From WRAV01 sp050950205 (lineage in GTDB: Bacteria; Bacillota; Clostridia; Oscillospirales; Ruminococcaceae): a stretch of DNA of 64,000 bases. Positions 17,670-25,896 of the stretch are shown piece by piece. The stretch's first letter is position 1. Each line of letters starts with the position of its first letter. The stretch covers positions 62,001-126,000 of the forward strand of contig JBMNHF010000002.1 in the NCBI GenBank assembly GCA_050950205.1, read 5' to 3'. The position numbers were made by a program, and so were the translations under genes. Below the pieces are notes generated by a model that saw nothing but the letters and a program-made list of their open reading frames with translations, ran no database searches and was not told the origin of the DNA.

Positions 17670-18593
17670 TTATTCACCGATATGCTTGAAATACTTTGGG
17701 GGATAACCTATAATTTTTTTAAACAATCGGGAGAAGTAATTGGGATCTTGTATACCAACCAGGGCGGCTACTTCCCGGATAGGCAGGTTTTCGGTCTGGA
17801 GCAAATGTAGAGATTTTATGATTCTCTTGCGGTTTAAGTAGTCTATAGGGGAGAGTCCGGTGGCCTGCTTAAAGACGGTGCGAAAGTAGTTGACGCTCAT
17901 ATAGGCCTCTGCCGCCAAAGCATGAAAATCAATCTCCTCCGCCAGATGATCTTCGATGTATTGTACTACATATTTCATAGTATTACTGGTTAAAGTTGGG
18001 CTATTTTGTGGATATCCCATGCTAATTTGCCGGGAGCGCACCCGATTAAGCTCCACTAGCACAATTTCAAGATAGGAGCGCAACACTCTTTGGTAGTCAG
18101 AAGACCGCTGCTGCTGCTCCCGATACATGTATCCCAAGAGGGCGGATATATACTCCCTCTCACTGGAATTGAGCCGAAGGATGAAAAACTCGTCGGTGGA
18201 ATTCTCCACCTCCTTCCCCAGTTCGGGTGGAAACAAAGCAGCCCACTGATCATCCAGCTTGACCTTGTCCACATCTTTTTCGTTCTGATACAGATGGGAA
18301 GGCCACGATCCGCCCCAGAGCTTTTCCAGGCGGCGGGGATAAAACTGAACGTTGTAGATGGTCAGAGAAGATTCGATGATGTATTCGTGGGACTTATGGG
18401 CGGGAACCAGAAAGATATCCCCCGGAATCAGGATGCTTTCCTGCGAACCAAAGCGATGCTTGCAGGTGCCTTTGAGCACCAAAACAAACTCGTTAAACTC
18501 ATGAAAGTGCTTGGGAACCGATTGCTTGCCGTGAAAAAGCTCCACTGCGATGGATGCTCCGGCTTCGCCCTTAAAGGGATAATAGGCTTCCAT
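17670..18593 (-). CDS. AraC-family transcriptional regulator with cupin domain
   Basis: A 307-residue regulator. The N-terminal cupin (about 1-140, with HGKQSVPKHFHEFNEFVLVLKG) would bind the inducer, and two C-terminal helix-turn-helix units (about 200-305) end with the AraC signature RIIKSLHLLQTENLPIREVAALVGI and NYFSRLFKK. It is divergent from the sugar transporter genes, the usual arrangement for a local activator, so it likely controls the 18.7-25.7 kb operon in response to the imported sugar or its product. Confidence 0.9.
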   Translation of the reverse strand: MEAYYPFKGEAGASIAVELFHGKQSVPKHFHEFNEFVLVLKGTCKHRFGSQESILIPGDIFLVPAHKSHEYIIESSLTIYNVQFYPRRLEKLWGGSWPSHLYQNEKDVDKVKLDDQWAALFPPELGKEVENSTDEFFILRLNSSEREYISALLGYMYREQQQRSSDYQRVLRSYLEIVLVELNRVRSRQISMGYPQNSPTLTSNTMKYVVQYIEDHLAEEIDFHALAAEAYMSVNYFRTVFKQATGLSPIDYLNRKRIIKSLHLLQTENLPIREVAALVGIQDPNYFSRLFKKIIGYPPKYFKHIGE

Positions 18594-18685
18594 TTTTGTA
18601 TGCCTCCTTGCTGAGTATGGCCATAAGAGTTAAGGTTCTCTTAAAAAACCGACTTTGAAAACCAAGAGAAAGGGTGTTAGAAAAC

Positions 18686-19732
18686 GTGAAAAAACTTCTA
18701 TCGGTATTTCTGGTTCTGGTATTGGTATTTGCAATGACTGGTTGTCAACAAAGTGCGCCTGCACCACAGCAATCTTCCGAAAAAGCTTCTGCAGCACAGC
18801 CGTCTGGAGACTCCAAAGCAGCAGCACCGGCAAGCCCTTCTCCCGAAGCAAAGCAGTATCAAATTGGTTTTTCTATTGCGGTTCGCGATCAGTTCCTAAC
18901 TTCGTTGGAAATGGCTGCCACCAAAAAGGCAGAGGAGCTGGGTGTTAAATTTGAAGTTTATGAGGCAAAAGAAGACATCTCCACCCAGATTTCCCATGTG
19001 CAGACCTGCGCTGTTAAGGGATTCGATGCCATGGTTGTCAACATGGTAAATGCCGACAATGCCGCCGAGGTTTTGGCAGCGGCCGGTGACATGAAGGTCG
19101 TATTTGTAAACCGTGCCCCCGACCTTGCCCTTCTCGAAAAAGGAAAATACGTCTATGTGGGCTCCGACGAAAACGTATCGGGCAGACTCCAGGGAGAATT
19201 CCTGGCCAAGCACTTCCAGGCCGAGGGCAAAACCTCCATCAACATCGTGGTGTTTAAGGGCGACCTGACCCACCCGGCTACCCCCGCCCGCACCAACTCT
19301 GCTCTAAATGGCCTCAAGGAAGGCGGCATTGAGTACAACATTCTGTACGAAGACACTGCCAACTTCGATCGGGCCACCGCTATGAACAAGTTTGTACAGT
19401 TTATGGGTAAGGGTGAGACGGTAGATGCCGTCATCTGCAACAACGACGAGATGGCCCTGGGTGTTATTGAAGCCATGAAGACCAGCGGCACCGGCGAGAT
19501 CTTCTGCCCCGTGGTGGGCATCGATGCTACCGTGGTGGGCTGCGAATCGGTCAAGGCCGGCGAAATGGCTTTTACCGTCTTCCAATCTGCCGTAGGTCAG
19601 GGTGCCGGCTCGGTACAGGCTGCCGTGGATATTCTCAACGGCAAAGATCTGCAGAATGCCAACGAAGATGGCACCATCAGCTGGGTTGCCTTTGAGCCTG
19701 TTGGCCCCGATAACGTAGACGACTATATGTAA
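18686..19732 (+). CDS. Sugar ABC transporter substrate-binding lipoprotein (RbsB/inositol type)
   Basis: A 348-residue periplasmic-binding-protein-like I lipoprotein. The signal peptide ends in the lipobox MTGC, followed by a low-complexity Ser/Pro/Ala linker and two alpha/beta lobes (IGFSIAVRDQFLTSLEMAA, then AVICNNDEMALGVIEAM). The family binds ribose, galactose, xylose or inositols; the downstream iolI-like gene favours an inositol-type ligand. GTG at 18686 is chosen as the start of a normal MKK-type signal peptide; GTG at 18674 is in frame and closer to AAGGG. A GC-rich hairpin follows the gene. Confidence 0.9.
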   Translation: MKKLLSVFLVLVLVFAMTGCQQSAPAPQQSSEKASAAQPSGDSKAAAPASPSPEAKQYQIGFSIAVRDQFLTSLEMAATKKAEELGVKFEVYEAKEDISTQISHVQTCAVKGFDAMVVNMVNADNAAEVLAAAGDMKVVFVNRAPDLALLEKGKYVYVGSDENVSGRLQGEFLAKHFQAEGKTSINIVVFKGDLTHPATPARTNSALNGLKEGGIEYNILYEDTANFDRATAMNKFVQFMGKGETVDAVICNNDEMALGVIEAMKTSGTGEIFCPVVGIDATVVGCESVKAGEMAFTVFQSAVGQGAGSVQAAVDILNGKDLQNANEDGTISWVAFEPVGPDNVDDYM

Positions 19733-19776
19733 TATTTCATCGGTTATTCCGTGACCCACTGCAATAACTTGTTGCT

Positions 19777-19801
19777 GCTTGGGGGCTCCATGCCCCCAAG
19801 C
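19777..19801 (+). promoter_or_regulatory. Intercistronic hairpin after the binding-protein gene
   Basis: GCTTGGGGGC and GCCCCCAAGC form a perfect 10-bp stem with loop TCCAT between the binding-protein and ATPase genes, without a T run. It probably stabilises the upstream message rather than terminating it. Confidence 0.65.
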
Positions 19802-19830
19802 CCTTATATTCAGAGAACAAGGAGCGGCTT

Positions 19831-21318
19831 ATGAGCGAATATGTGCTGGAAATGAGGGATATTGTCAAGAGCTTTCCCGGAGTGCGCGCCCTCAAGGGAG
19901 TGCAGCTCAAGGTCCGGCCAGGGCAGGTTCATGCGCTGTTAGGCGAAAACGGCGCTGGAAAATCCACCTTGATGAAGTGTCTGTTTGGAATCTATCAAAA
20001 GGACAGCGGAACCATCATCTACAAAGGCAAGGAAGTTAATTTCAACAACGTGTACGAGGCCCTTTCCAACGGGATTTCCATGATTCACCAAGAGCTGACC
20101 CCTGTTCCTGCCCGCAGCGTCAGCGAAAATGTCTGGATGGGCAGGGAGCCTTGCAAAGGCATTCGGGTGGATCACAAGGCCATGCGGGAGAGGACCAAAC
20201 AGCTCTTTGATCGAATGAGCGTTTCTATCGACCCGGACGCCATTATGGGTAGCCTGACGGTGGCTCAGATGCAGATGGTGGAAATTGTCAAGGCAGTGTC
20301 CTACGATTCGGATATTGTGGTGATGGATGAGCCCACCAGCTCCCTGACCGAAGGGGAGGTCGAAAACCTGTTCCGCATCATCGGCCAGTTAAAGGAGCAG
20401 GGAGTGGCAGTCATCTATATCAGCCACAAATTGGATGAAATTTTCCGTATCTGCGATGAGATTACCACCTTCCGCGACGGGGAGTACATCTCCACCGACA
20501 AAGTGGATGAAATCGACATCAATACCCTCATCACCAAGATGGTGGGGCGGGAGCTGACCGAGATGTTCCCCAAGGTGGAGTGCCCCATAGGGGAAGCGGT
20601 GCTGAAGGTAGAGCACCTTAGTGTGCCCAATGTGGTGCACGATGTTTCCTTTGAACTGCGGCGGGGCGAGATTTTGGGGTTTGCGGGGCTGGTAGGAGCC
20701 GGAAGAACCGAACTGGTGGAGGCTATCTTTGGACTGCGCCGCAAAAGCTCCGGCAAAATTTACAAAGACGGTAAAGAGCTTCAGATTAAAAATCCGGGGG
20801 ATGCCATACGCAATCGGATTGTGCTTTTGACCGAGGACCGAAGGGCCCAAGGCACGGTAGGGGTGCGCAGTGTCGCCGACAACATTGTTCTTTCCGCCCT
20901 GGATCGATACGGTTTCCCCATCCGACACCGGGAAATTCGCAAAGATTCAGAGGAGTATATCCAGCAGCTTTCCATCAAAACCACCGGCATTCATCAGCTG
21001 GTGAGGGATCTTTCGGGTGGAAATCAGCAAAAGGTTTTGGTGGCCCGGCAACTGCTCAACGATCCGGATATTCTGATTGTTGACGAACCCACCAGAGGCA
21101 TTGATGTGGGCGCCAAATCGGAGATACACTCCATTATTACCCAACTGGCTGGTATGGGGAAAGCCATTATCCTGATTTCCTCCGAGTTGCCGGAGATACT
21201 GGGCATGTCCGACCGCATCTTGGTGATGCATGAGGGGCGGATGAAAGCCATTCTGAGTCGCGAAGAGGCCAATCAGGAAACCATTATGAGCTACGCCACC
21301 GGCGGCGTGGAACAATGA
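19831..21318 (+). CDS. Sugar ABC transporter ATPase, two ABC domains (RbsA/MglA type)
   Basis: A 495-residue cytoplasmic ATPase with tandem ABC domains. Domain 1 has Walker A GENGAGKSTLMK and Walker B VVMDEPTSSL; domain 2 has an atypical A-loop (GLVGAGRTELV) and LSGGNQQKVLVARQL with LIVDEPTRGID. Unequal Walker A motifs are normal for carbohydrate uptake transporter-2 ATPases, which energise ribose-, galactose- or inositol-type permeases. It overlaps the permease gene by ATGA. Confidence 0.95.
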   Translation: MSEYVLEMRDIVKSFPGVRALKGVQLKVRPGQVHALLGENGAGKSTLMKCLFGIYQKDSGTIIYKGKEVNFNNVYEALSNGISMIHQELTPVPARSVSENVWMGREPCKGIRVDHKAMRERTKQLFDRMSVSIDPDAIMGSLTVAQMQMVEIVKAVSYDSDIVVMDEPTSSLTEGEVENLFRIIGQLKEQGVAVIYISHKLDEIFRICDEITTFRDGEYISTDKVDEIDINTLITKMVGRELTEMFPKVECPIGEAVLKVEHLSVPNVVHDVSFELRRGEILGFAGLVGAGRTELVEAIFGLRRKSSGKIYKDGKELQIKNPGDAIRNRIVLLTEDRRAQGTVGVRSVADNIVLSALDRYGFPIRHREIRKDSEEYIQQLSIKTTGIHQLVRDLSGGNQQKVLVARQLLNDPDILIVDEPTRGIDVGAKSEIHSIITQLAGMGKAIILISSELPEILGMSDRILVMHEGRMKAILSREEANQETIMSYATGGVEQ

Positions 21319-22313
21319 AGGAGGCGTACATCGTGGATGTGCAAAAAATAAAACGGCATACCAGCACCCATTCCATCTGGCTGGTTCTGGTTGTCATGGT
21401 GGTCTTCACTGCTTTCATAAATCCAAGATTTCTCTCCGTGGATAATTTACATAATATCCTCATGACAGAAGCCGTAATCGGTATATTGGCCGCAGGGGTT
21501 ATGTGGTGCATTTTGGCCAAGGGTATCGATCTTTCTCTGGGTTCGGTGGTGGCTCTGGTTTCGGTTGTGTCCGCCTCCTTTGTACAGGTGCATGACTATG
21601 CTGGAAAGCTGTTCCCCAACCTGCCCGATCTGCCCATTGGGGTAGGCGTTATCGCCGGCATTGTGGTGGGAACTCTCATTGGACTCGTCAACGGTTTGCT
21701 GGTGGCCTACACCAAAATTCCACCCTTTATCGCCACCCTGGGTACTCAGCTCATCGCCCGCTCTCTGGCGCAGCTTTACACCAATGCCTACCCGGTTCCC
21801 ACCCTCAAGCCGGAATTTAAAGCCCTTGGTCAGGGGTGGATTTTGGGGATTCCCACCATCGTGTGGTTTATGATCATTATTCTGGCTATTTCGGGCTTTA
21901 TGTTGACCCAAACCCGTTTTGGAAAAAACATTTACGCCATTGGCGGCAACGAGCAGGCCGCCCGGGTTGCCGGAATCAATGTGGAGAAAAACTTGATTAA
22001 GGTATACACCTGGAGCTGTTTTTGTGCCGCAGTTGGTGGTGTGCTGCTGGCTGCCCGGGCCGGTTCCGGTAACTCCAGCTATGGACTCAACTACGAGCTG
22101 GACGCCATTGCGGCGGTAACGGTGGGAGGAACCTCTCACTCAGGAGGTATCTGCCGCATTTCCGGCGTGATTGCCGGTATCCTCATTCTGGGTGTTTTGA
22201 AAAACGCCATGATTTTTATCGGCATCAACCCCTATGTGCAACAGGCCATCAAGGGTGCCATCATCATCGGCGCCGTGGTATTTGATATGCGCAAAAACGC
22301 AAAACGGATCTAA
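21315..22313 (+). CDS. Sugar ABC transporter permease (RbsC type)
   Basis: A 332-residue membrane protein with about eight to ten hydrophobic segments, of the BPD_transp_2 family. The coupling motif region GGNEQAARVAGINV and the conserved LAKGIDLSLGSVVAL segment are present. It forms the homodimeric pore for the ATPase whose gene overlaps it by 4 bp. Confidence 0.93.
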   Translation: MKEAYIVDVQKIKRHTSTHSIWLVLVVMVVFTAFINPRFLSVDNLHNILMTEAVIGILAAGVMWCILAKGIDLSLGSVVALVSVVSASFVQVHDYAGKLFPNLPDLPIGVGVIAGIVVGTLIGLVNGLLVAYTKIPPFIATLGTQLIARSLAQLYTNAYPVPTLKPEFKALGQGWILGIPTIVWFMIIILAISGFMLTQTRFGKNIYAIGGNEQAARVAGINVEKNLIKVYTWSCFCAAVGGVLLAARAGSGNSSYGLNYELDAIAAVTVGGTSHSGGICRISGVIAGILILGVLKNAMIFIGINPYVQQAIKGAIIIGAVVFDMRKNAKRI

Positions 22314-22382
22314 CATGTTTCCAACAATATACCATAACAAGTAAAACATCTGCAAGGTATGTTATCGAAAGGAAGTTTTTTT

Positions 22383-23225
22383 ATGAAGCTCTGCTTTAAC
22401 GAGGCCACCACCATAGGCAACTCCACTCTGGAGCAGGATCTCATTCTCTGTGAGCGCTTGGGATACGATTTGATTGAGATCCGCCTGGATAAGCTGCGGG
22501 AATACCTGCAAACCCACTCCATTGCAGACCTGAAAGCGTTTTTTGCCAGCAGCAAGCTTAAGCCCTATGCCTTCAACGCTTTGGAGGGGATTAATTTCCG
22601 CACCCCTGAGGAGTGGGAGGAGCTTCTTTCCGGATTGGATCTGTTCTGTCAAGTGGGCAAGGAAATTGGCTGCAACAAAGTAGTCATTGTACCCACCAAC
22701 GATGTGGGTCATAAGACCAAAGACGAAATCAAGGCATCCAGCCTGGAAGCCATCCGAGCCATTGACGAGAGAGCCCGGAAAAACGGCTGGCCCATGAACT
22801 TGGCCTTTGAATTTGTGGGCTACCCCAACCTTTGTGTCAATACCTTTGGCCAGGCCTATGACATTGTAGAGGCTGCCAACATGGAAAATGTAGGGGTTGT
22901 ACTGGATTGCTTCCACTTCCACGCCATGAACTCCCGGTGGGAGGATCTGGAGCGGCTGGATATTGGCAAACTCTTTATCTTCCACATCGATGACAGCGAG
23001 GATCTGCCTGTGGGAGCCTTGCGGGATGAACATCGCCTTTGGCCCGGAGATGGAGCCATTGATCTTGACCGGATCTTTGCGCTGCTAAAGAAGAAGGGCT
23101 ACTCGGAAATGGCCTCGGTGGAGCTGTTCCGGCCAGAATATTATGACCTGCCTGCCGAGGACACCATCCGCATTGCCAAAGAAAAAAGCGTCGCCGCTTT
23201 GTCCGGCCACTGGAACATAGAATAA
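22383..23225 (+). CDS. iolI: IolI-like inosose isomerase (TIM barrel)
   Basis: A 280-residue AP-endonuclease-2-type TIM barrel. It resembles Bacillus subtilis IolI along its whole length from memory of that sequence: the MKLCFNEATT start, LALEFVG-like NLAFEFVGYP, VVLDCFHFHAM, FHIDDSEDLPVG and SVELFRPEYY blocks. IolI interconverts 2-keto-myo-inositol and 1-keto-D-chiro-inositol. The metal ligands Glu, Asp, His and Glu lie in these blocks. ATG at 22383 follows GAAAGGAAG. Its location after an inositol-type importer supports inositol or inositol-derivative catabolism. Confidence 0.85.
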   Translation: MKLCFNEATTIGNSTLEQDLILCERLGYDLIEIRLDKLREYLQTHSIADLKAFFASSKLKPYAFNALEGINFRTPEEWEELLSGLDLFCQVGKEIGCNKVVIVPTNDVGHKTKDEIKASSLEAIRAIDERARKNGWPMNLAFEFVGYPNLCVNTFGQAYDIVEAANMENVGVVLDCFHFHAMNSRWEDLERLDIGKLFIFHIDDSEDLPVGALRDEHRLWPGDGAIDLDRIFALLKKKGYSEMASVELFRPEYYDLPAEDTIRIAKEKSVAALSGHWNIE

Positions 23226-23258
23226 GCAAATGGAATTGCTGGTAAAGGAGCTGTAGCG

Positions 23259-24497
23259 ATGACAACTCGCGATAAAGATATTTTGCGCAAACTAGCCACC
23301 CAGTTAGCGGAAATCGCTGCTCTGCCGGTACAGGAAGAAACCCGAAAGCTCTGGCACAAACTGAACCGGCTGGAACCGGAGCGGACCATGTTCTTGATTG
23401 ACGAGCTGCCCTGGCATGAGATGAACTGGGAGGATGAGCTGACCCTTCAGTGTGAGGACGAGGTCTGCCGAGAGCTGGAAACGGATCTGCGCCGGCAACT
23501 TTACCGCTGGAAGCATTTTCGGGACGACACTGTTTTCGAACCGGTGATCTATGTGCCTTATGCCATTGAGGGGCTGCATTACGGACTGCTGGTTCAGGAG
23601 GAGACCACCCAGCTGGACAGCGCCAACACCGTCAAGGCCCATTCCTACATCGATCAGCTGCAAACGCAGGAGGATCTGGAAAAACTGCAGCCCTGCAAGC
23701 TGACCCTGAATGAGGAACTGACCCAGCGCCGAGAGGGAACGGCCCGGGAGGCCTTTGAGGGCATTTTGGATGTGGTGATGGACGGGCCGGAAATCTACTA
23801 TGCACCTTGGGATCGCATCATCGAATGGCGGGGCGCCGAGCAGTGGATGTATGATGTGATTGAGGATCCGGAGTTTATCGACAAGCTGGTGGACAAAACC
23901 ATCGATTGCCATCTGGCCCTGCTGGATCAGCTGGAGGAAAACGGATGGCTGATACATATGAACCGGTTGGTTCACTGCACCGGCGCTTGGACCGATGAGC
24001 TGCCTGCCGAGGGGTACAACCCCGCAAAGCCCCGGGCCAAGGATGTGTGGACCTACGGCATGGCCCAGATTCTTTACATGCTTTCTCCCGAGCAGCACGA
24101 TCGGTTTGAATTTTCCAAGGCCCACCGGTGGTACGAGCGGTTCGGTTTGGGTTATTACGGATGCTGCGAACCGCTGGAAGATCGATTCCAGTATGTCAAA
24201 AAGATTCCCAACATCCGAAAAGTCAGCGTCAGCGCTTGGGTAAAGGATTACCCCGGCTTTGCCCAACAGTTGGAAGGAAAGTACGTCTACTCAGTAAAGC
24301 CTTCTCCCGCCCGGGTGGCGGTGCCTTCCGCCTGGGACCCGGAGGCCACCGAGAAGGAGCTGCGCTTCTTCAAGCAGTGCGCCGACGATGCCCGCTGCCC
24401 CTGCGAACTGACCTTGAAGGACATTTCCACCGTGGGATATCGTCCTCAAAGTGTGTGGGAATGGGCTGACATCGCCCGCAAAATTGTGTTGGAATAG
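23259..24497 (+). CDS. Uroporphyrinogen decarboxylase (URO-D) fold protein, divergent (1)
   Basis: A 412-residue protein of the broad URO-D/cobalamin-independent methyltransferase superfamily, not a heme-pathway HemE. Recognition rests on overall order: an N-terminal helical region, YYAPWDRIIEWRGAEQWMYD, and the IHMNRLVHCTGAWTDELP segment in the place where MtaA-type methyltransferases carry zinc ligands. It is paired 9 bp upstream of a second member. Members near catabolic genes often move methyl groups, but no corrinoid protein is encoded here. Function is therefore unassigned; methyl transfer is inference. Confidence 0.7.
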   Translation: MTTRDKDILRKLATQLAEIAALPVQEETRKLWHKLNRLEPERTMFLIDELPWHEMNWEDELTLQCEDEVCRELETDLRRQLYRWKHFRDDTVFEPVIYVPYAIEGLHYGLLVQEETTQLDSANTVKAHSYIDQLQTQEDLEKLQPCKLTLNEELTQRREGTAREAFEGILDVVMDGPEIYYAPWDRIIEWRGAEQWMYDVIEDPEFIDKLVDKTIDCHLALLDQLEENGWLIHMNRLVHCTGAWTDELPAEGYNPAKPRAKDVWTYGMAQILYMLSPEQHDRFEFSKAHRWYERFGLGYYGCCEPLEDRFQYVKKIPNIRKVSVSAWVKDYPGFAQQLEGKYVYSVKPSPARVAVPSAWDPEATEKELRFFKQCADDARCPCELTLKDISTVGYRPQSVWEWADIARKIVLE

Positions 24498-24506
24498 GGG
24501 GATTGC

Positions 24507-25724
24507 ATGCATTGCGGCAAGCGGGAAATATTAACCCTCAGCTTTTCCAATGAGGGGCTGGACCGCGGCGCAGTAGAGGAGAGCATGTACCCTTGGGACA
24601 AAACGGTGGCTGCCTTTGTGGAGCAGGGGCTGGAAACCGACCTGCTGGATCGGGTACAGTTTGCCACCCTGCCCACCGATAACCTCTATGCCAAAAAAGA
24701 GCCCTACCCCCCTTGGGAAAACTACTACAACACCATGATGACCGAGCCGGTCTTTGATTACGAGCAGGCGTTGGGGCTGGACCCCATCAAGCGGATTGCC
24801 TTTCGCATCCCCTTTCTTTCCTATGAGGAGGAGATTTTGCAGGACAATGACCGCTATACCCTCAAGCGGGACCGGGACGGCTGGGTGCGCAAGTACCACA
24901 AACCGGAAACGATGCTGGTGGAGGACATCACCCCCGTGGTCACCGATGAGGAAAGCTGGGAAAAACACAAGGCTCACACCCTGGAAATGCTAAGGCTCCA
25001 CTGCACCCCCGAAAACATGAAAAAAGCCTATGGAACATACCGGGAAGGATGCCAAAGAGGAGATTTTGCTCTGCGGCTGCGCTTGCAGGGATTCTTCTGG
25101 TGTCCTAGAGATCTCTTTGGCATTGAGGAGCATCTGATTGCTTATTACGACAGTCCCGAGCTGCTCAAGGAGATTAGTCAGTTTCAGCTGGATGTTTACA
25201 AAGAACAGCTAAACGGTATTCTCCGCATTGTTCAGCCCAGCACCATCTTTTTTGAGGAAGACTTTTCCGGAAGAAACGGCCCCATGATCTCTCCGGATCT
25301 CTTTGATGAGTTTATAGCGCCCTATTACCGGGAGCTTATCCCCTTCCTCAAGGAGCGGGGAGCAGGAGAGATTTTTCTGGATACCGACGGGGATTTTACC
25401 CTGATGATTCCCAATCTCATGGCCTGTGGTATAGATGGGGTGTTGCCGGTGGATGTCAATGCCGGTGTGGACATTGTCAAGGTGCGGCAGGCATACCCCA
25501 ATCTCAAGTTTTGGGGCGGCTTTAACAAGCTGGCCATCATCCAGGGGCCCGAGGCCATTGAGGCGGAGTTTCGCCGGCTGGAACCGGTGATTCGACAGGG
25601 AGGCTGTATCATCTGCACCGATCATCAGGCGGCTCCCCAGACCCCTCTGGCGCATTACCGCTACTATCTGCAGCGCCTGCGGGAAGTGATGTGTGAAATG
25701 CGAGGCGAAAAAGCCGCAAGGTGA
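24507..25724 (+). CDS. Uroporphyrinogen decarboxylase (URO-D) fold protein, divergent (2)
   Basis: A 405-residue URO-D-superfamily protein. C-terminal family features include FFEEDFSGRNGPMISPDLF, FLDTDGDFTLMIPNL, LPVDVNAGVDIVKVRQ, FWGGFNKLAI and GGCIICTDHQAAP. The His-x-Cys zinc motif of MtaA/MtbA is replaced by DTDGD, so if it is a methyltransferase its metal site differs. It is the last gene of the operon begun at 18.7 kb and has a terminator 90 bp downstream. Its partner upstream shares the fold but little obvious sequence, so the two may form a heteromer. Confidence 0.72.
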   Translation: MHCGKREILTLSFSNEGLDRGAVEESMYPWDKTVAAFVEQGLETDLLDRVQFATLPTDNLYAKKEPYPPWENYYNTMMTEPVFDYEQALGLDPIKRIAFRIPFLSYEEEILQDNDRYTLKRDRDGWVRKYHKPETMLVEDITPVVTDEESWEKHKAHTLEMLRLHCTPENMKKAYGTYREGCQRGDFALRLRLQGFFWCPRDLFGIEEHLIAYYDSPELLKEISQFQLDVYKEQLNGILRIVQPSTIFFEEDFSGRNGPMISPDLFDEFIAPYYRELIPFLKERGAGEIFLDTDGDFTLMIPNLMACGIDGVLPVDVNAGVDIVKVRQAYPNLKFWGGFNKLAIIQGPEAIEAEFRRLEPVIRQGGCIICTDHQAAPQTPLAHYRYYLQRLREVMCEMRGEKAAR

Positions 25725-25811
25725 AGTGCAAGCCGGCCCCTCTGTAAAACGCCACACTTGCGAAGGTGAGCAGAATACCACTGTAAAAGCGATACAGCAA
25801 TACAGTTTACC

Positions 25812-25852
25812 AAAGAAGGGTACTTTCACTTAGGTGAAAGTACCCTTTCTTT
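25812..25852. terminator. Bidirectional terminator between convergent genes
   Basis: AGGGTACTTTCAC, loop TTAG, GTGAAAGTACCCT forms a perfect 13-bp stem flanked by T-rich DNA (TTCTTTCTT) on the right and A-rich DNA on the left, ending both the sugar operon and the chemoreceptor gene. Confidence 0.88.
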
Positions 25853-25896
25853 CTTGCAGTTGCACAGATAAACTTCCCGGAAGGGATCAGGTTTTA

